DNA from: NORP309 sp964352735
GTDB lineage: Bacteria > Pseudomonadota > Gammaproteobacteria > Xanthomonadales > Marinicellaceae
Length of the DNA: 64,000 bases
Assembly: GCA_964352735.1 (NCBI GenBank)
Contig: CAYGTC010000015.1
Coordinates: 1 to 64,000, forward strand
Direction of reading: 5' to 3'
Made by a program: the position numbers and the translations under genes. Under the pieces are notes generated by a model. That model was not told the DNA's origin. It ran no database searches and saw only the letters and a program-made list of their open reading frames with translations. Of the stretch, positions 56,845 to 64,000 are shown one piece after another; within the stretch, counting starts at the first letter, position 1; every line of letters begins with the position of its first letter.

Positions 56845-57225
56845 ATGGTAAAACCACAAAGTATCAAAATTTCTTCAATCGCTTTTATAATCTCATTTAT
56901 CATTAGCTTAGCTTCTCTCTCTATTGGATTAGTAACTATTCCAGAAATGCGGTCTGGTCCAGTTATAATTTTCTTTCTAGCTTTTTTAACATTTCTATTC
57001 TTTATTCTGTACAAAATTAATAATTCAAAAAACTGGGCTAGAATAGTTTTGACCATTTTTTCAGTTTATGGAGTTTATGCACAATTATTTGATCCTAACC
57101 CCCAAAATATTGATATCCCAATGCTTATAAATGTTTTTAATTATATAGGTGTTGTCACGATTACGATTGGATTAATTTATTTGTATATTCCTTCATCTAA
57201 TATTTGGTTTAAGGCAAAAGTTTAA
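56845..57225 (+). CDS. small four-helix membrane protein, function unknown
   Basis: 126 residues with four hydrophobic segments (about 8-30, 40-58, 66-82, 98-116), very AT-rich codons and an acidic loop near DPNPQNIDIP. No family was recognised. It lies between two transposase remnants, so it may be cargo or a bystander trapped between element copies. Confidence 0.5.
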   Translation: MVKPQSIKISSIAFIISFIISLASLSIGLVTIPEMRSGPVIIFFLAFLTFLFFILYKINNSKNWARIVLTIFSVYGVYAQLFDPNPQNIDIPMLINVFNYIGVVTITIGLIYLYIPSSNIWFKAKV

Positions 57226-57269
57226 AGAAATTACATGGTAGAAATGAAATAAAAAATGTGATGTGAACG

Positions 57270-57554
57270 TTGCTGTTAATCATACTTACATCTTGCAGTA
57301 TTAATGATGAGAGTTCCAAAATCAATTCTACTAACAAGATAAAGGGACCTTACTCGGCTAGAATTTCTGCAACAATCTCAGATACCTATCATGTAGCATA
57401 TGATCCACATGAAGAAATGATTTGGTTTTCAGAATATGAAAATTCTCACTTTCACATAGAATCTTCAAAATATGATAGCTATAGTTTTAGACAGGAAAAG
57501 ACAGGCCCTTTGTGGGAAATACCCTACACTAAATTCAGCATTTTGCCATTATAG
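57270..57554 (+). pseudogene. lipoprotein gene fragment cut by an element
   Basis: The frame has a lipobox-like LTSC but no charged n-region, and the only possible start is TTG after an in-frame stop at 57264, so the 5' end is probably damaged. The 3' end runs into the left end of transposase copy 3 (from about 57,494), giving a chimeric tail (TGPLWEIPYTKFSIL). About 74 codons are native. The fragment mirrors the metalloprotease gene truncated at 5336. Confidence 0.5.
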
Positions 57555-57790
57555 TTCTCAAGCGACTTTGTTATTCTATGCTAAACAAGAAGTAACAAAT
57601 GACAAAAGCACGTAAATATCAAATATAAGTAGAAGACACACCCTATTATCACCTCATCTCACGGTGTGTACGAAGAACTTTTCTTTGTGGCAAAAGCGGT
57701 AACCAATCCTTCGAACATCGAAGACAGTGGATTGTGGTTCGTATGAAGTTTTTATCATCAATCTTCGCTCGCCATAGATATTTTCACATT
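57494..57790 (+). pseudogene. transposase remnant, left end and 5' part (copy 3)
   Basis: Matches 5336-5625: GACAGGCCC, the terminal hairpin, TTCAGCATTTTGCCATTATA, and the transposase start ATGACAAAAGCACGTAAATATCAA (57,600 on), which then meets a TAA stop within ten codons. Similarity fades near CGCCATAGATATTTT. 57791-57913 holds nothing recognised. Confidence 0.8.
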
Positions 57791-57913
57791 ATCACAATTA
57801 GCATATCATTAAAAGTATATATTTGTACCTTAACAAAAACTAGAAAGTACTGAGGTACCTCATAATGACCCAATAATCCCCCAGCAAATAGAGTTTTCAT
57901 TCAAGACTTTAAA

Positions 57914-58531
57914 TCAACTCGGGTTAAACCCTAACTTTAAGGCTTTAACAACCACTTCTGTTCTATTATTGGCTTGTAATTTTTGAAATAAAGACCGAAG
58001 GTGAAGCTTAACGGTTGTCTCTTCAATAAATAAGTTTTTGGCAATGACCTTATTTGAATGTCCTTTAAATAATTCATTGAGTACTTGCTGTTCCCTCTTG
58101 CTTAGATCGCTGTCACCTTCATTTGGATCATCATCAGGAGCCAGGCAAATTTCAGGAACATATTTGGTACCACTGATAATTAATTTCAAAGTCAAAATCA
58201 AAGAGTCTCCATTCATGGTTTTTGGAATGAACCCTTGTGCACCGAGCTCAAAACTGCGCTCTACTTCTTGTTTCTTAACATCGCCTGAGATCATGGCAAT
58301 TGGAATCTTGGGAAAAGCTTTTGCTACGGTTTCAATACTCTGTAAATTATTCATTCCTGGCATATTGACATCCAACAGAATTAAATCAAAATCAGCTTGT
58401 TGCTGAAGAATTTCTAGCGCTTGTGGAATATCACAAGCTTGAACAACTTTCGTTTTTCTATCATCTCTGGTAATTAAACTTGAAATGGCATCTCGTACTA
58501 AATCATGATCATCTGCTATCAGTATTTTCAT
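57914..58531 (-). CDS. NarL/LuxR-type response regulator
   Basis: About 205 residues: receiver domain with acidic pair in IADDHDLV, phospho-Asp in LILLDVNMPGM and the Lys in GFIPKTM, then a LuxR-type helix-turn-helix (LSKREQQVLNEL, NKVIAKNLFIEETTVKLH). Start chosen at 58531 (MKILIADDHD). It follows the H-NOX/kinase pair on the same strand after 245 bases and is a plausible target for that kinase, as in known H-NOX pathways. Confidence 0.9.
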   Translation of the reverse strand: MKILIADDHDLVRDAISSLITRDDRKTKVVQACDIPQALEILQQQADFDLILLDVNMPGMNNLQSIETVAKAFPKIPIAMISGDVKKQEVERSFELGAQGFIPKTMNGDSLILTLKLIISGTKYVPEICLAPDDDPNEGDSDLSKREQQVLNELFKGHSNKVIAKNLFIEETTVKLHLRSLFQKLQANNRTEVVVKALKLGFNPS

Positions 58532-58776
58532 TAAATATAACAATATGTAGGGATTGGATTGGATTAACATATCACGCGGCACTTAACGGGTCAAGAAGCA
58601 TGTATTTTCTATGACTCTATAATCTAGTCCGAATATTTCATCAAAACGGTAAAAAAATTAATTTTGTCCATAAAAAACATCGAGTTAAACGAGTTTTTTA
58701 AAAGCAAATATATGAATACCTATCAGATATCAAGTATTATTCATGATGAGATAGTGGTTTCGGACATATATTCGGC

Positions 58777-60456
58777 CTAGTTAATGAATTTTTCAACCGT
58801 CTTCAATAATAACTTTACATCTATTGGTTTTGGGATCAGTTGATCTACCAATGCCACATCTGGGTTTTTCTTACACTCATCAATATACCCTGAGGTTAAT
58901 ATAAAAGGCGTTTTAATATTTTCTGAGCGAATTGATTTTAGTATTTCTAAGCCAAGAATATTTGGCATTCTTTGATCACATATGATCAATTTCCATTGAT
59001 GTGGTTTTGTTAAAATTTCACATAACCCAAGCTCTGGAGTATCTTTATAAACTGATTCAATATTCTGTCTCAACAAGGTCTGTTGAATAAAATGACCAAC
59101 TTCTTGATTATCATCAATGATCAATATACTGGATTTATTATCTGGACTATTTTCAGCAATTAACTCCGGATCATTAGGGTTTAATTGAGGTACAAAGTAA
59201 GGATCGACAATTGGAAAAACCACTTCAATATATGTCCCGTGTTTGGGTTTTGAGTGTATTTTAATGCCCCCATTATGATCTGTAATTGTGGTGGCTACAG
59301 AATACATACCAAGACCGGTGCCTTTATTTGAATTTTTTGTAGTAAAAAACATTTCAAAGATATGATTAAGGATATCTTTGTTCATACCAGGACCATCATC
59401 ATAGAAATTAATTTTAATACACTTATTGTTAAAAACATGTAATCCAGCAATGATAGATTCTGCATCCTTGGGGAAAAACTGTAAAATATGATAATTTGGT
59501 TGATTCAGATCAACTTGATCTAACAATTGATAATCTATTGAGATCCTACAAGGTTTTTGCCCTGTAGCATTGATGGTATTATTGATAAAATTAATAAAAA
59601 CTTGTGCCAATTGCGTGGCATTGCCGTTGATTTCAGAATTTTGATTGATTAAATCTAACGATAATGAAACATTCTCTGGGATATTGGGCTTGATCAGCGT
59701 AATTGTTTCATTTAAGACATTGATGATATTGACTCTGTCTAATTTTGGTTTCGCATGTTTAGAAAAAGCCAGAATATTATTGACCATTTCTTGTGCTCTT
59801 TCTGAAGCTTGCTGAATTTTATCTACAGAATCATGCAATAAAGATTCGTTCGGTATGTCTTCTTTCAAAAATGAAGCATAACCTTTAATCGCTGCAATAA
59901 TGTTATTGAAATCATGCGCAAATGAACTGGCCATTTTACCTATGTGTTCCATTTTTTCTGCTTTTAAAAGCTTTAATATGGCCTGTTGCTGTTCTGAAAT
60001 GATGAGCTTTTCTTGGCTTACATCTTTATGAGTACTTACAATGAGGCCTTTTTCACTCCTATTGACATGTATGGCAACCATTTGTGATTTTTTTAATTTT
60101 ATTTCATAAGAGCAATGATTTAACTCTTCTTCCATCATTTTTTGATAGGCTGGATGTTTAATAAATACATCAAAGAAGTCATTTAAATTAATATTGGTAT
60201 GCATATACGGAGCATGCTCTGGATAAATTTCTTTCAGCTGTTTATTAACCAGTAAAATGTTAGCATCTTCATCGGTTAATAAAAAACCTTCTTGCATATT
60301 TGATAAAGCCGCTTTCAACAATGCTTCATTTGTACTGACTTCATACAGAGTGTCATACAATTCTTCGGTTTTTTCTTCTAAAAAATGTTCAGCTTGTTTT
60401 CGAGCTTGAATTTCTCTTTTTAATTTGTTTTTTAATAATCTATTTTCATCAGTCAT
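58777..60456 (-). CDS. hybrid sensor histidine kinase, H-NOX-associated
   Basis: 559 residues, no membrane segment. A coiled-coil start and PAS-like domain (about 45-150), dimerisation/phosphorylation helix with His181 in FAHDFNNIIAAIKGY, ATPase N-, G1- and G2-boxes (INFINNTINATG, DDGPGMN, GTGLGMYS), then a C-terminal receiver (about 440-559) with Asp in IICDQRMPN. It overlaps the H-NOX gene by ATGA, so it is the cognate cytosolic kinase. In Vibrio and Shewanella such kinases are inhibited by NO-bound H-NOX. Confidence 0.93.
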   Translation of the reverse strand: MTDENRLLKNKLKREIQARKQAEHFLEEKTEELYDTLYEVSTNEALLKAALSNMQEGFLLTDEDANILLVNKQLKEIYPEHAPYMHTNINLNDFFDVFIKHPAYQKMMEEELNHCSYEIKLKKSQMVAIHVNRSEKGLIVSTHKDVSQEKLIISEQQQAILKLLKAEKMEHIGKMASSFAHDFNNIIAAIKGYASFLKEDIPNESLLHDSVDKIQQASERAQEMVNNILAFSKHAKPKLDRVNIINVLNETITLIKPNIPENVSLSLDLINQNSEINGNATQLAQVFINFINNTINATGQKPCRISIDYQLLDQVDLNQPNYHILQFFPKDAESIIAGLHVFNNKCIKINFYDDGPGMNKDILNHIFEMFFTTKNSNKGTGLGMYSVATTITDHNGGIKIHSKPKHGTYIEVVFPIVDPYFVPQLNPNDPELIAENSPDNKSSILIIDDNQEVGHFIQQTLLRQNIESVYKDTPELGLCEILTKPHQWKLIICDQRMPNILGLEILKSIRSENIKTPFILTSGYIDECKKNPDVALVDQLIPKPIDVKLLLKTVEKFIN

Positions 60457-60992
60457 TTAAGTATAAATTGTGCTTCATTCGATTGGCCATTTGATAGATC
60501 TATCATTTTAACACTAATGTCTTCATTAAAATAATCAATACAACCATGAATTAAACCTTTGGCAAGATACATAAAAGGTCTTTTAGATTTATAGTTCAGA
60601 GTCAATTGATCTTTGGCATCATTAAATTCAGCTTCCATATTCGGCAACTCTGCATTCGGATGTATCTTGGTAACGTTTCGGTGAATGGTTTGATCAATAT
60701 GAAAAATACATTGCATGCTGCTGTCAAATTGCTCAATTAACTTGGGATATTCCTTACACAATTGTGCAAATAAATAATACCCAAAACTTTCAACCATGAC
60801 TGGAATGTCAAGTTTTGAAACACCATTAATGTGGACAATATATTTTAAAAGTTCTTGGTGATCATAGGTACCAACAGTGGTATAAACACCAGAAGATTTG
60901 ACTGGAACGGATTCTAGCATTTGATCTAAAAATTCTAACCCCAATTGCTCTTCAACGTAAGTGAGAAAGCTTGTAAAAATTAACCCCTTCAT
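60453..60992 (-). CDS. H-NOX heme nitric oxide sensor
   Basis: 179 residues, cytosolic. The proximal heme His104 lies in TIHRNVTKIHPNAELP and the heme propionate motif YxSxR is Tyr134-Ser136-Arg138 in NYKSKRPFMYL. No distal-pocket Tyr was assigned, so NO rather than O2 is the expected ligand. Translationally coupled to the hybrid kinase, and divergent from the receiver-deacetylase gene across 194 bases. Confidence 0.95.
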   Translation of the reverse strand: MKGLIFTSFLTYVEEQLGLEFLDQMLESVPVKSSGVYTTVGTYDHQELLKYIVHINGVSKLDIPVMVESFGYYLFAQLCKEYPKLIEQFDSSMQCIFHIDQTIHRNVTKIHPNAELPNMEAEFNDAKDQLTLNYKSKRPFMYLAKGLIHGCIDYFNEDISVKMIDLSNGQSNEAQFILK

Positions 60993-61070
60993 AAAATCTC
61001 TTTGTTTTTTAATAGGCTATATTTTAATCCCAAACGATAAAATATTCACCACATCAAAAGGACAGTAATA

Positions 61071-61092
61071 AACCTATACTAAAGGATAGGTT
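61071..61092. promoter_or_regulatory. candidate operator between the H-NOX and deacetylase units
   Basis: Perfect inverted repeat AACCTAT-N8-ATAGGTT in the divergent promoter region. Each arm matches the NarL heptamer TACYYMT at six of seven positions, and the locus encodes a NarL-type regulator. A further TACCTAT lies at 58717-58723, upstream of that regulator. NarL's usual spacing (two bases) differs, so recognition is a hypothesis. Confidence 0.4.
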
Positions 61093-61186
61093 GAACAATT
61101 TGATCAGAAAAAATTGTAACCTTAATGACAATGGCATATCAAACGTCAGAATCTAAAATGGAGTCATCAATTTAAAAAGGTGATTT

Positions 61187-62167
61187 ATGAAACACATTTT
61201 ATTAATAGAAGACGATAAGCATTTACTCAACATGTTACAACTGTTGATACAAAGAAATACAAACTTTAATCTCATCACTGCTCAGAATGGAGTTGAGGCC
61301 AAAGCACTGTTAAACAATAGGCTGTGGGATGTGATCATCACAGACCTCAATTTGCCTGATTGCACAGGTTTAGAATTGGTTGAACTCATTAGGGCGCATA
61401 ATGACCTCGCTAAAATTTTAATGATCACTGGCAATAATGATACACATAATGTCATCAAAGCCCTCAACTTGAAAGTGGATGCTTTTTTATTAAAACCTTT
61501 TGACAATGATGGATTCATTGAATCAATCAAGAAGTTGGCTGATTTAAATAAAAACAGCATACGTCCCAAGAAAGTTCTTGCCATTGGCGCACATCCCGAT
61601 GATGTTGAGATTGGCTGTGGAGGCACCTTACTCAATCATAAAAACAATGGCGATCACATCTTTACATTGACTTTATCGAATGGCGAAAAAGGTGGTGCTT
61701 CATCTGTCAGGTCATTAGAAGCGCAAAAGGCCTCAGAATTATTGGGATCTCAATTGACTTTATGTGATTTAGCGGACACCAAAATTTCATCAGGTACAGA
61801 AACCATTTCATTAATTGAGCAAGCCATTGCCAAATATCAACCCGATCAAATTTATACGCATTCGAAAAACGACAATCATCAAGACCATCGAAATGTCTTT
61901 CAAGCCACGATTGTTGCAGCCAGGTCGATTCCTTGTATTGAATGCTATCAAAGTCCATCAGCGAATATTGATTTCAAACCCTCTAGATTTGTTGATATTT
62001 CTCAGCAAATGGCCAGGAAAATTAATTTAATCAAGTGTTATGCCACACAATTTGGCAAATGCCGTTATTTAAAGAAGTCTCTGATAAAAGCCAATGCTGA
62101 ATATTGGGGCCGCTATGCAAATTATTCTTTAGTAGAACCTTTCGAAGTGATCAGGAGTGTCAAATGA
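61187..62167 (+). CDS. receiver domain fused to PIG-L (LmbE) deacetylase
   Basis: 326 residues, cytosolic. Residues 1-120 are a complete CheY-like receiver: Glu8/Asp9/Asp10, phospho-Asp53 in IITDLNLPD, Thr81 and Lys103 in LLKPF. Residues 128-326 are a PIG-L deacetylase: zinc motif AHPDD (135-139) and HQDH (231-234). PIG-L enzymes remove N-acetyl groups from GlcNAc conjugates. The fusion puts the enzyme under phosphorelay control. AAAAAGGTG precedes the ATG. It is the first gene of a three-gene overlapping run. Confidence 0.9.
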   Translation: MKHILLIEDDKHLLNMLQLLIQRNTNFNLITAQNGVEAKALLNNRLWDVIITDLNLPDCTGLELVELIRAHNDLAKILMITGNNDTHNVIKALNLKVDAFLLKPFDNDGFIESIKKLADLNKNSIRPKKVLAIGAHPDDVEIGCGGTLLNHKNNGDHIFTLTLSNGEKGGASSVRSLEAQKASELLGSQLTLCDLADTKISSGTETISLIEQAIAKYQPDQIYTHSKNDNHQDHRNVFQATIVAARSIPCIECYQSPSANIDFKPSRFVDISQQMARKINLIKCYATQFGKCRYLKKSLIKANAEYWGRYANYSLVEPFEVIRSVK

Positions 62168-63147
62168 AATCGTTAAATGTATTAATAACAGGTGCTGGTG
62201 GTGCTGCCGCGATTGCTTTTTACAAAGCGGTTAGAAATACGGATCATCAATTCTTTATGGCGGATATGAGTGAAAACTCTGTTGGGTTATTTCTCGTTAA
62301 AGAATCCAATAGATGTCTCATCAAAGGAGGAAATGATAAGAATTTTATTGATCACTTATTAAAAACTTGTCAATTGAATCAGATCGATATTCTTGTGCCA
62401 ACCGTTGATTGCGAATTGTTGGCCATTGCTTTGAATAAAGCGTCATTTGAAAAGGCTGGCGTTAAGATAATTTCCTCAGAATATTCTAGTTTGGTCAATG
62501 TTCTTGACAAATACACACTCATGAAAACGCTTGAATCAGATTTTGATTTGGCCTGGTTTGAAAAATACGATGAACAATTAGACATCAATAAATTGAACTA
62601 CCCATGCCTCATAAAACCCAGATGCGATAGTGGCTCAAGAGGCATAAAAAAAATAGAAAGTGAAAACGATCTTAAATCCGTTCCCAAAGACGGTTCTTTT
62701 ATGATCCAGGAATATTTAGCAAACAATGAGTACTCAGTTGATGTCTACTTAAACCACAAGAATAAAGCCATTGCCAGTGTGGTAAGAGAGCGCATCAAAA
62801 CCTACGGAGGTGTTGCGGTCATTTCTAAAACCATTCAATGGAAAATGTTGAGTGAACTGGCATCTCACATCGCTGAATTTTTGAATCTAAGGTATGCAGT
62901 AAATGTTCAGTTTAAACTCAATGGAGCAGGAAAACCCTGTTTATTAGAAATCAACCCCAGATTCCCGGGGACATCATCTTTGACAGTTGCAGCGGGTGTC
63001 AATATGCCAGATTTTTGCCTTCATGAAGCCATGGGTGGAACCATTGAGCTTCATCAAGAATATCAAGAGTTGGCGATGATTAGGCGCTGGCAAGAAACTT
63101 TTATCAAACCGGATCAACTGCATTCTTTTGAACAATCTCAGTTATGA
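62164..63147 (+). CDS. ATP-grasp enzyme, CarB-like
   Basis: About 327 residues. N-terminal Rossmann-like part (VLITGAGGAAAIAFYKAV) and ATP-grasp core with PCLIKPRCDSGSRGIKKI, FMIQEYLANNEYSVDV and LLEINPRFPG. The family joins a carboxylate to an amine or similar nucleophile using ATP. The start overlaps the deacetylase stop (ATGA) and the stop overlaps the next start. It may attach an amino acid or other acid to an amino group exposed by the deacetylase; this is inference. Confidence 0.85.
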   Translation: MKSLNVLITGAGGAAAIAFYKAVRNTDHQFFMADMSENSVGLFLVKESNRCLIKGGNDKNFIDHLLKTCQLNQIDILVPTVDCELLAIALNKASFEKAGVKIISSEYSSLVNVLDKYTLMKTLESDFDLAWFEKYDEQLDINKLNYPCLIKPRCDSGSRGIKKIESENDLKSVPKDGSFMIQEYLANNEYSVDVYLNHKNKAIASVVRERIKTYGGVAVISKTIQWKMLSELASHIAEFLNLRYAVNVQFKLNGAGKPCLLEINPRFPGTSSLTVAAGVNMPDFCLHEAMGGTIELHQEYQELAMIRRWQETFIKPDQLHSFEQSQL

Positions 63148-64000
63148 ATACCATTGAAACAACCAGTTACTTGATGATGTTTTTTGTGTTTTTAGGAAGT
63201 TTTCCTTTATTAATATCATTATTTCAATTTTTATTAATAGGGTTGCACTCTTTTAAAAACCATTACAAGTCAACTGGTTGTTACTTTCCTAATGTTTCGA
63301 TTTTAGTTCCTGCGTGGAATGAATATAACGTATTAAACACCACTATTGACAGTTTGATGGACATGTCATATCCATTAGACAAGTTAAGGATTTATATCAT
63401 AGATGATGCCAGTACTGATAACACGCCAGAGTTGATGAAACAAAAAATGAGCCAGTATCCAGGCAATGTTTTTCATATCAGACGATTAAAAGGCGGGGAA
63501 GGAAAAGCCCACACATTAAATTATGGCATCAAAGAGGTTTTAAATGAACCTTGGTCTGATGCATTTTTGATCATGGATGCCGATGTGTTATTTGAAAAAA
63601 ATGCATTGCGAAAAATGACAAGACACTTGGTTGATAAAGAAGTGGGCGCTGTAACTGCCTATATCAAAGAAGGCAGCCGCCCAGGTAGTTTAATGACCAG
63701 CTTTATCGACTTTGAATACATCACCGCACAGGCAGCCTCGCGCAGGGCACAAAATATCTTATCTTTTATGGCCTGTTTAGCTGGTGGTGCACAGCTCCAT
63801 ACAAGAGATAATATGATTGCAATCGGTGGTCGCATTGATACCACCTCACTTGCTGAAGACACTTTTACGACATTTAAAACGCAATTAAATGGCCGAAAAG
63901 CCATTTTCGATGGCAATGCCATAGTGTGGGCTGAAGAACCCGACAACATTGATGGCTTATGGAAACAACGCTTGCGTTGGGCAAGAGGCAATCTACAAAT
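63144..64000 (+). CDS. family 2 membrane glycosyltransferase, partial
   Basis: The first 285 residues are present; the gene leaves the window. One N-terminal membrane helix (about 10-33) precedes a GT2 domain with SILVPAWNEYN, YIIDDASTDNT, the metal-binding IMDADVLF, AEDTFTT (acceptor base region) and QRLRWARGN (Q-x-x-R-W). This set is typical of processive synthases such as PgaC, hyaluronan and chitin synthases. ATGA overlap with the ATP-grasp gene. It could build a beta-linked amino-sugar polymer that the other two enzymes modify. Confidence 0.88.
   Translation, partial: MNTIETTSYLMMFFVFLGSFPLLISLFQFLLIGLHSFKNHYKSTGCYFPNVSILVPAWNEYNVLNTTIDSLMDMSYPLDKLRIYIIDDASTDNTPELMKQKMSQYPGNVFHIRRLKGGEGKAHTLNYGIKEVLNEPWSDAFLIMDADVLFEKNALRKMTRHLVDKEVGAVTAYIKEGSRPGSLMTSFIDFEYITAQAASRRAQNILSFMACLAGGAQLHTRDNMIAIGGRIDTTSLAEDTFTTFKTQLNGRKAIFDGNAIVWAEEPDNIDGLWKQRLRWARGNLQ

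Overview
The window is about 64 kb of AT-rich chromosome from a free-living, probably marine or sediment, respiratory gammaproteobacterium. Gene content supports this: sdhCDAB, mdh, grpE-dnaK-dnaJ-dapB, recN, mutS, tusDCBE, miaE, umuDC, an M48 BepA-type protease and an H-NOX sensor. The mix of FG-GAP/ASPIC proteins, secreted proteases, kinase-TPR genes and gammaproteobacterial housekeeping genes looks most like Marinicella or a relative, but that placement is recalled by family resemblance and was not tested. One run of exactly 100 N (6603-6702) shows that the sequence is a scaffold.

Layout. 0.4-9.5 kb is accessory and disturbed: a secreted trypsin-like protease, dbpA, a degenerate copy of a piece of dbpA, a metalloprotease gene cut short by an element carrying a Y1 (HUH) transposase, a tandem repeat array containing the assembly gap, and a Ser/Thr kinase-TPR gene whose 5' end is fused to the array and whose frame breaks twice. 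9.6-19 kb is core: the dapB-dnaJ-dnaK-grpE chaperone block (with sigma32-like promoters), recN, bepA-like protease and tusDCBE. 19.1-30.8 kb is a five-gene minus-strand operon: nitrilase-family amidohydrolase, TPR/FG-GAP lipoprotein, pentaheme cytochrome with TPRs, FG-GAP/ASPIC protein, and a MASE1-PAS-GGDEF-EAL protein. 31-53 kb is mostly core: TonB-like protein, thioredoxin, mutS, esterase, M16 protease, miaE, sdhCDAB, ygfZ, PhnD-like protein, PilZ protein, methyltransferase, mdh, tRNA-Pro(GGG), rnd, 5'-nucleotidase, FGE-domain protein and tRNA-Leu(CAA).

53.6-56.3 kb is a coupled DNA-damage operon (SRAP-umuD-small lipoprotein-umuC). 56.3-57.8 kb carries two decayed halves of the same transposase element with two small genes between them. 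57.9-64 kb is a signalling and glycan locus: a NarL-type response regulator, hybrid histidine kinase and H-NOX on the minus strand, and divergently a receiver-PIG-L deacetylase fusion, an ATP-grasp enzyme and a family 2 glycosyltransferase running off the window, each overlapping the next by ATGA.

How the parts fit. The two regions most likely to hold undescribed biology are the cytochrome/FG-GAP/nitrilase/c-di-GMP operon and the H-NOX locus. In the second, a nitric oxide sensor and kinase sit back to back with a deacetylase that itself carries a phospho-receiver, so NO could control glycan modification post-translationally; the 22-bp palindrome between the divergent units may be their operator. 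c-di-GMP recurs in the window (GGDEF-EAL protein, PilZ protein), which fits surface or biofilm control. Functions are assigned from motifs read by eye; no database search was run.
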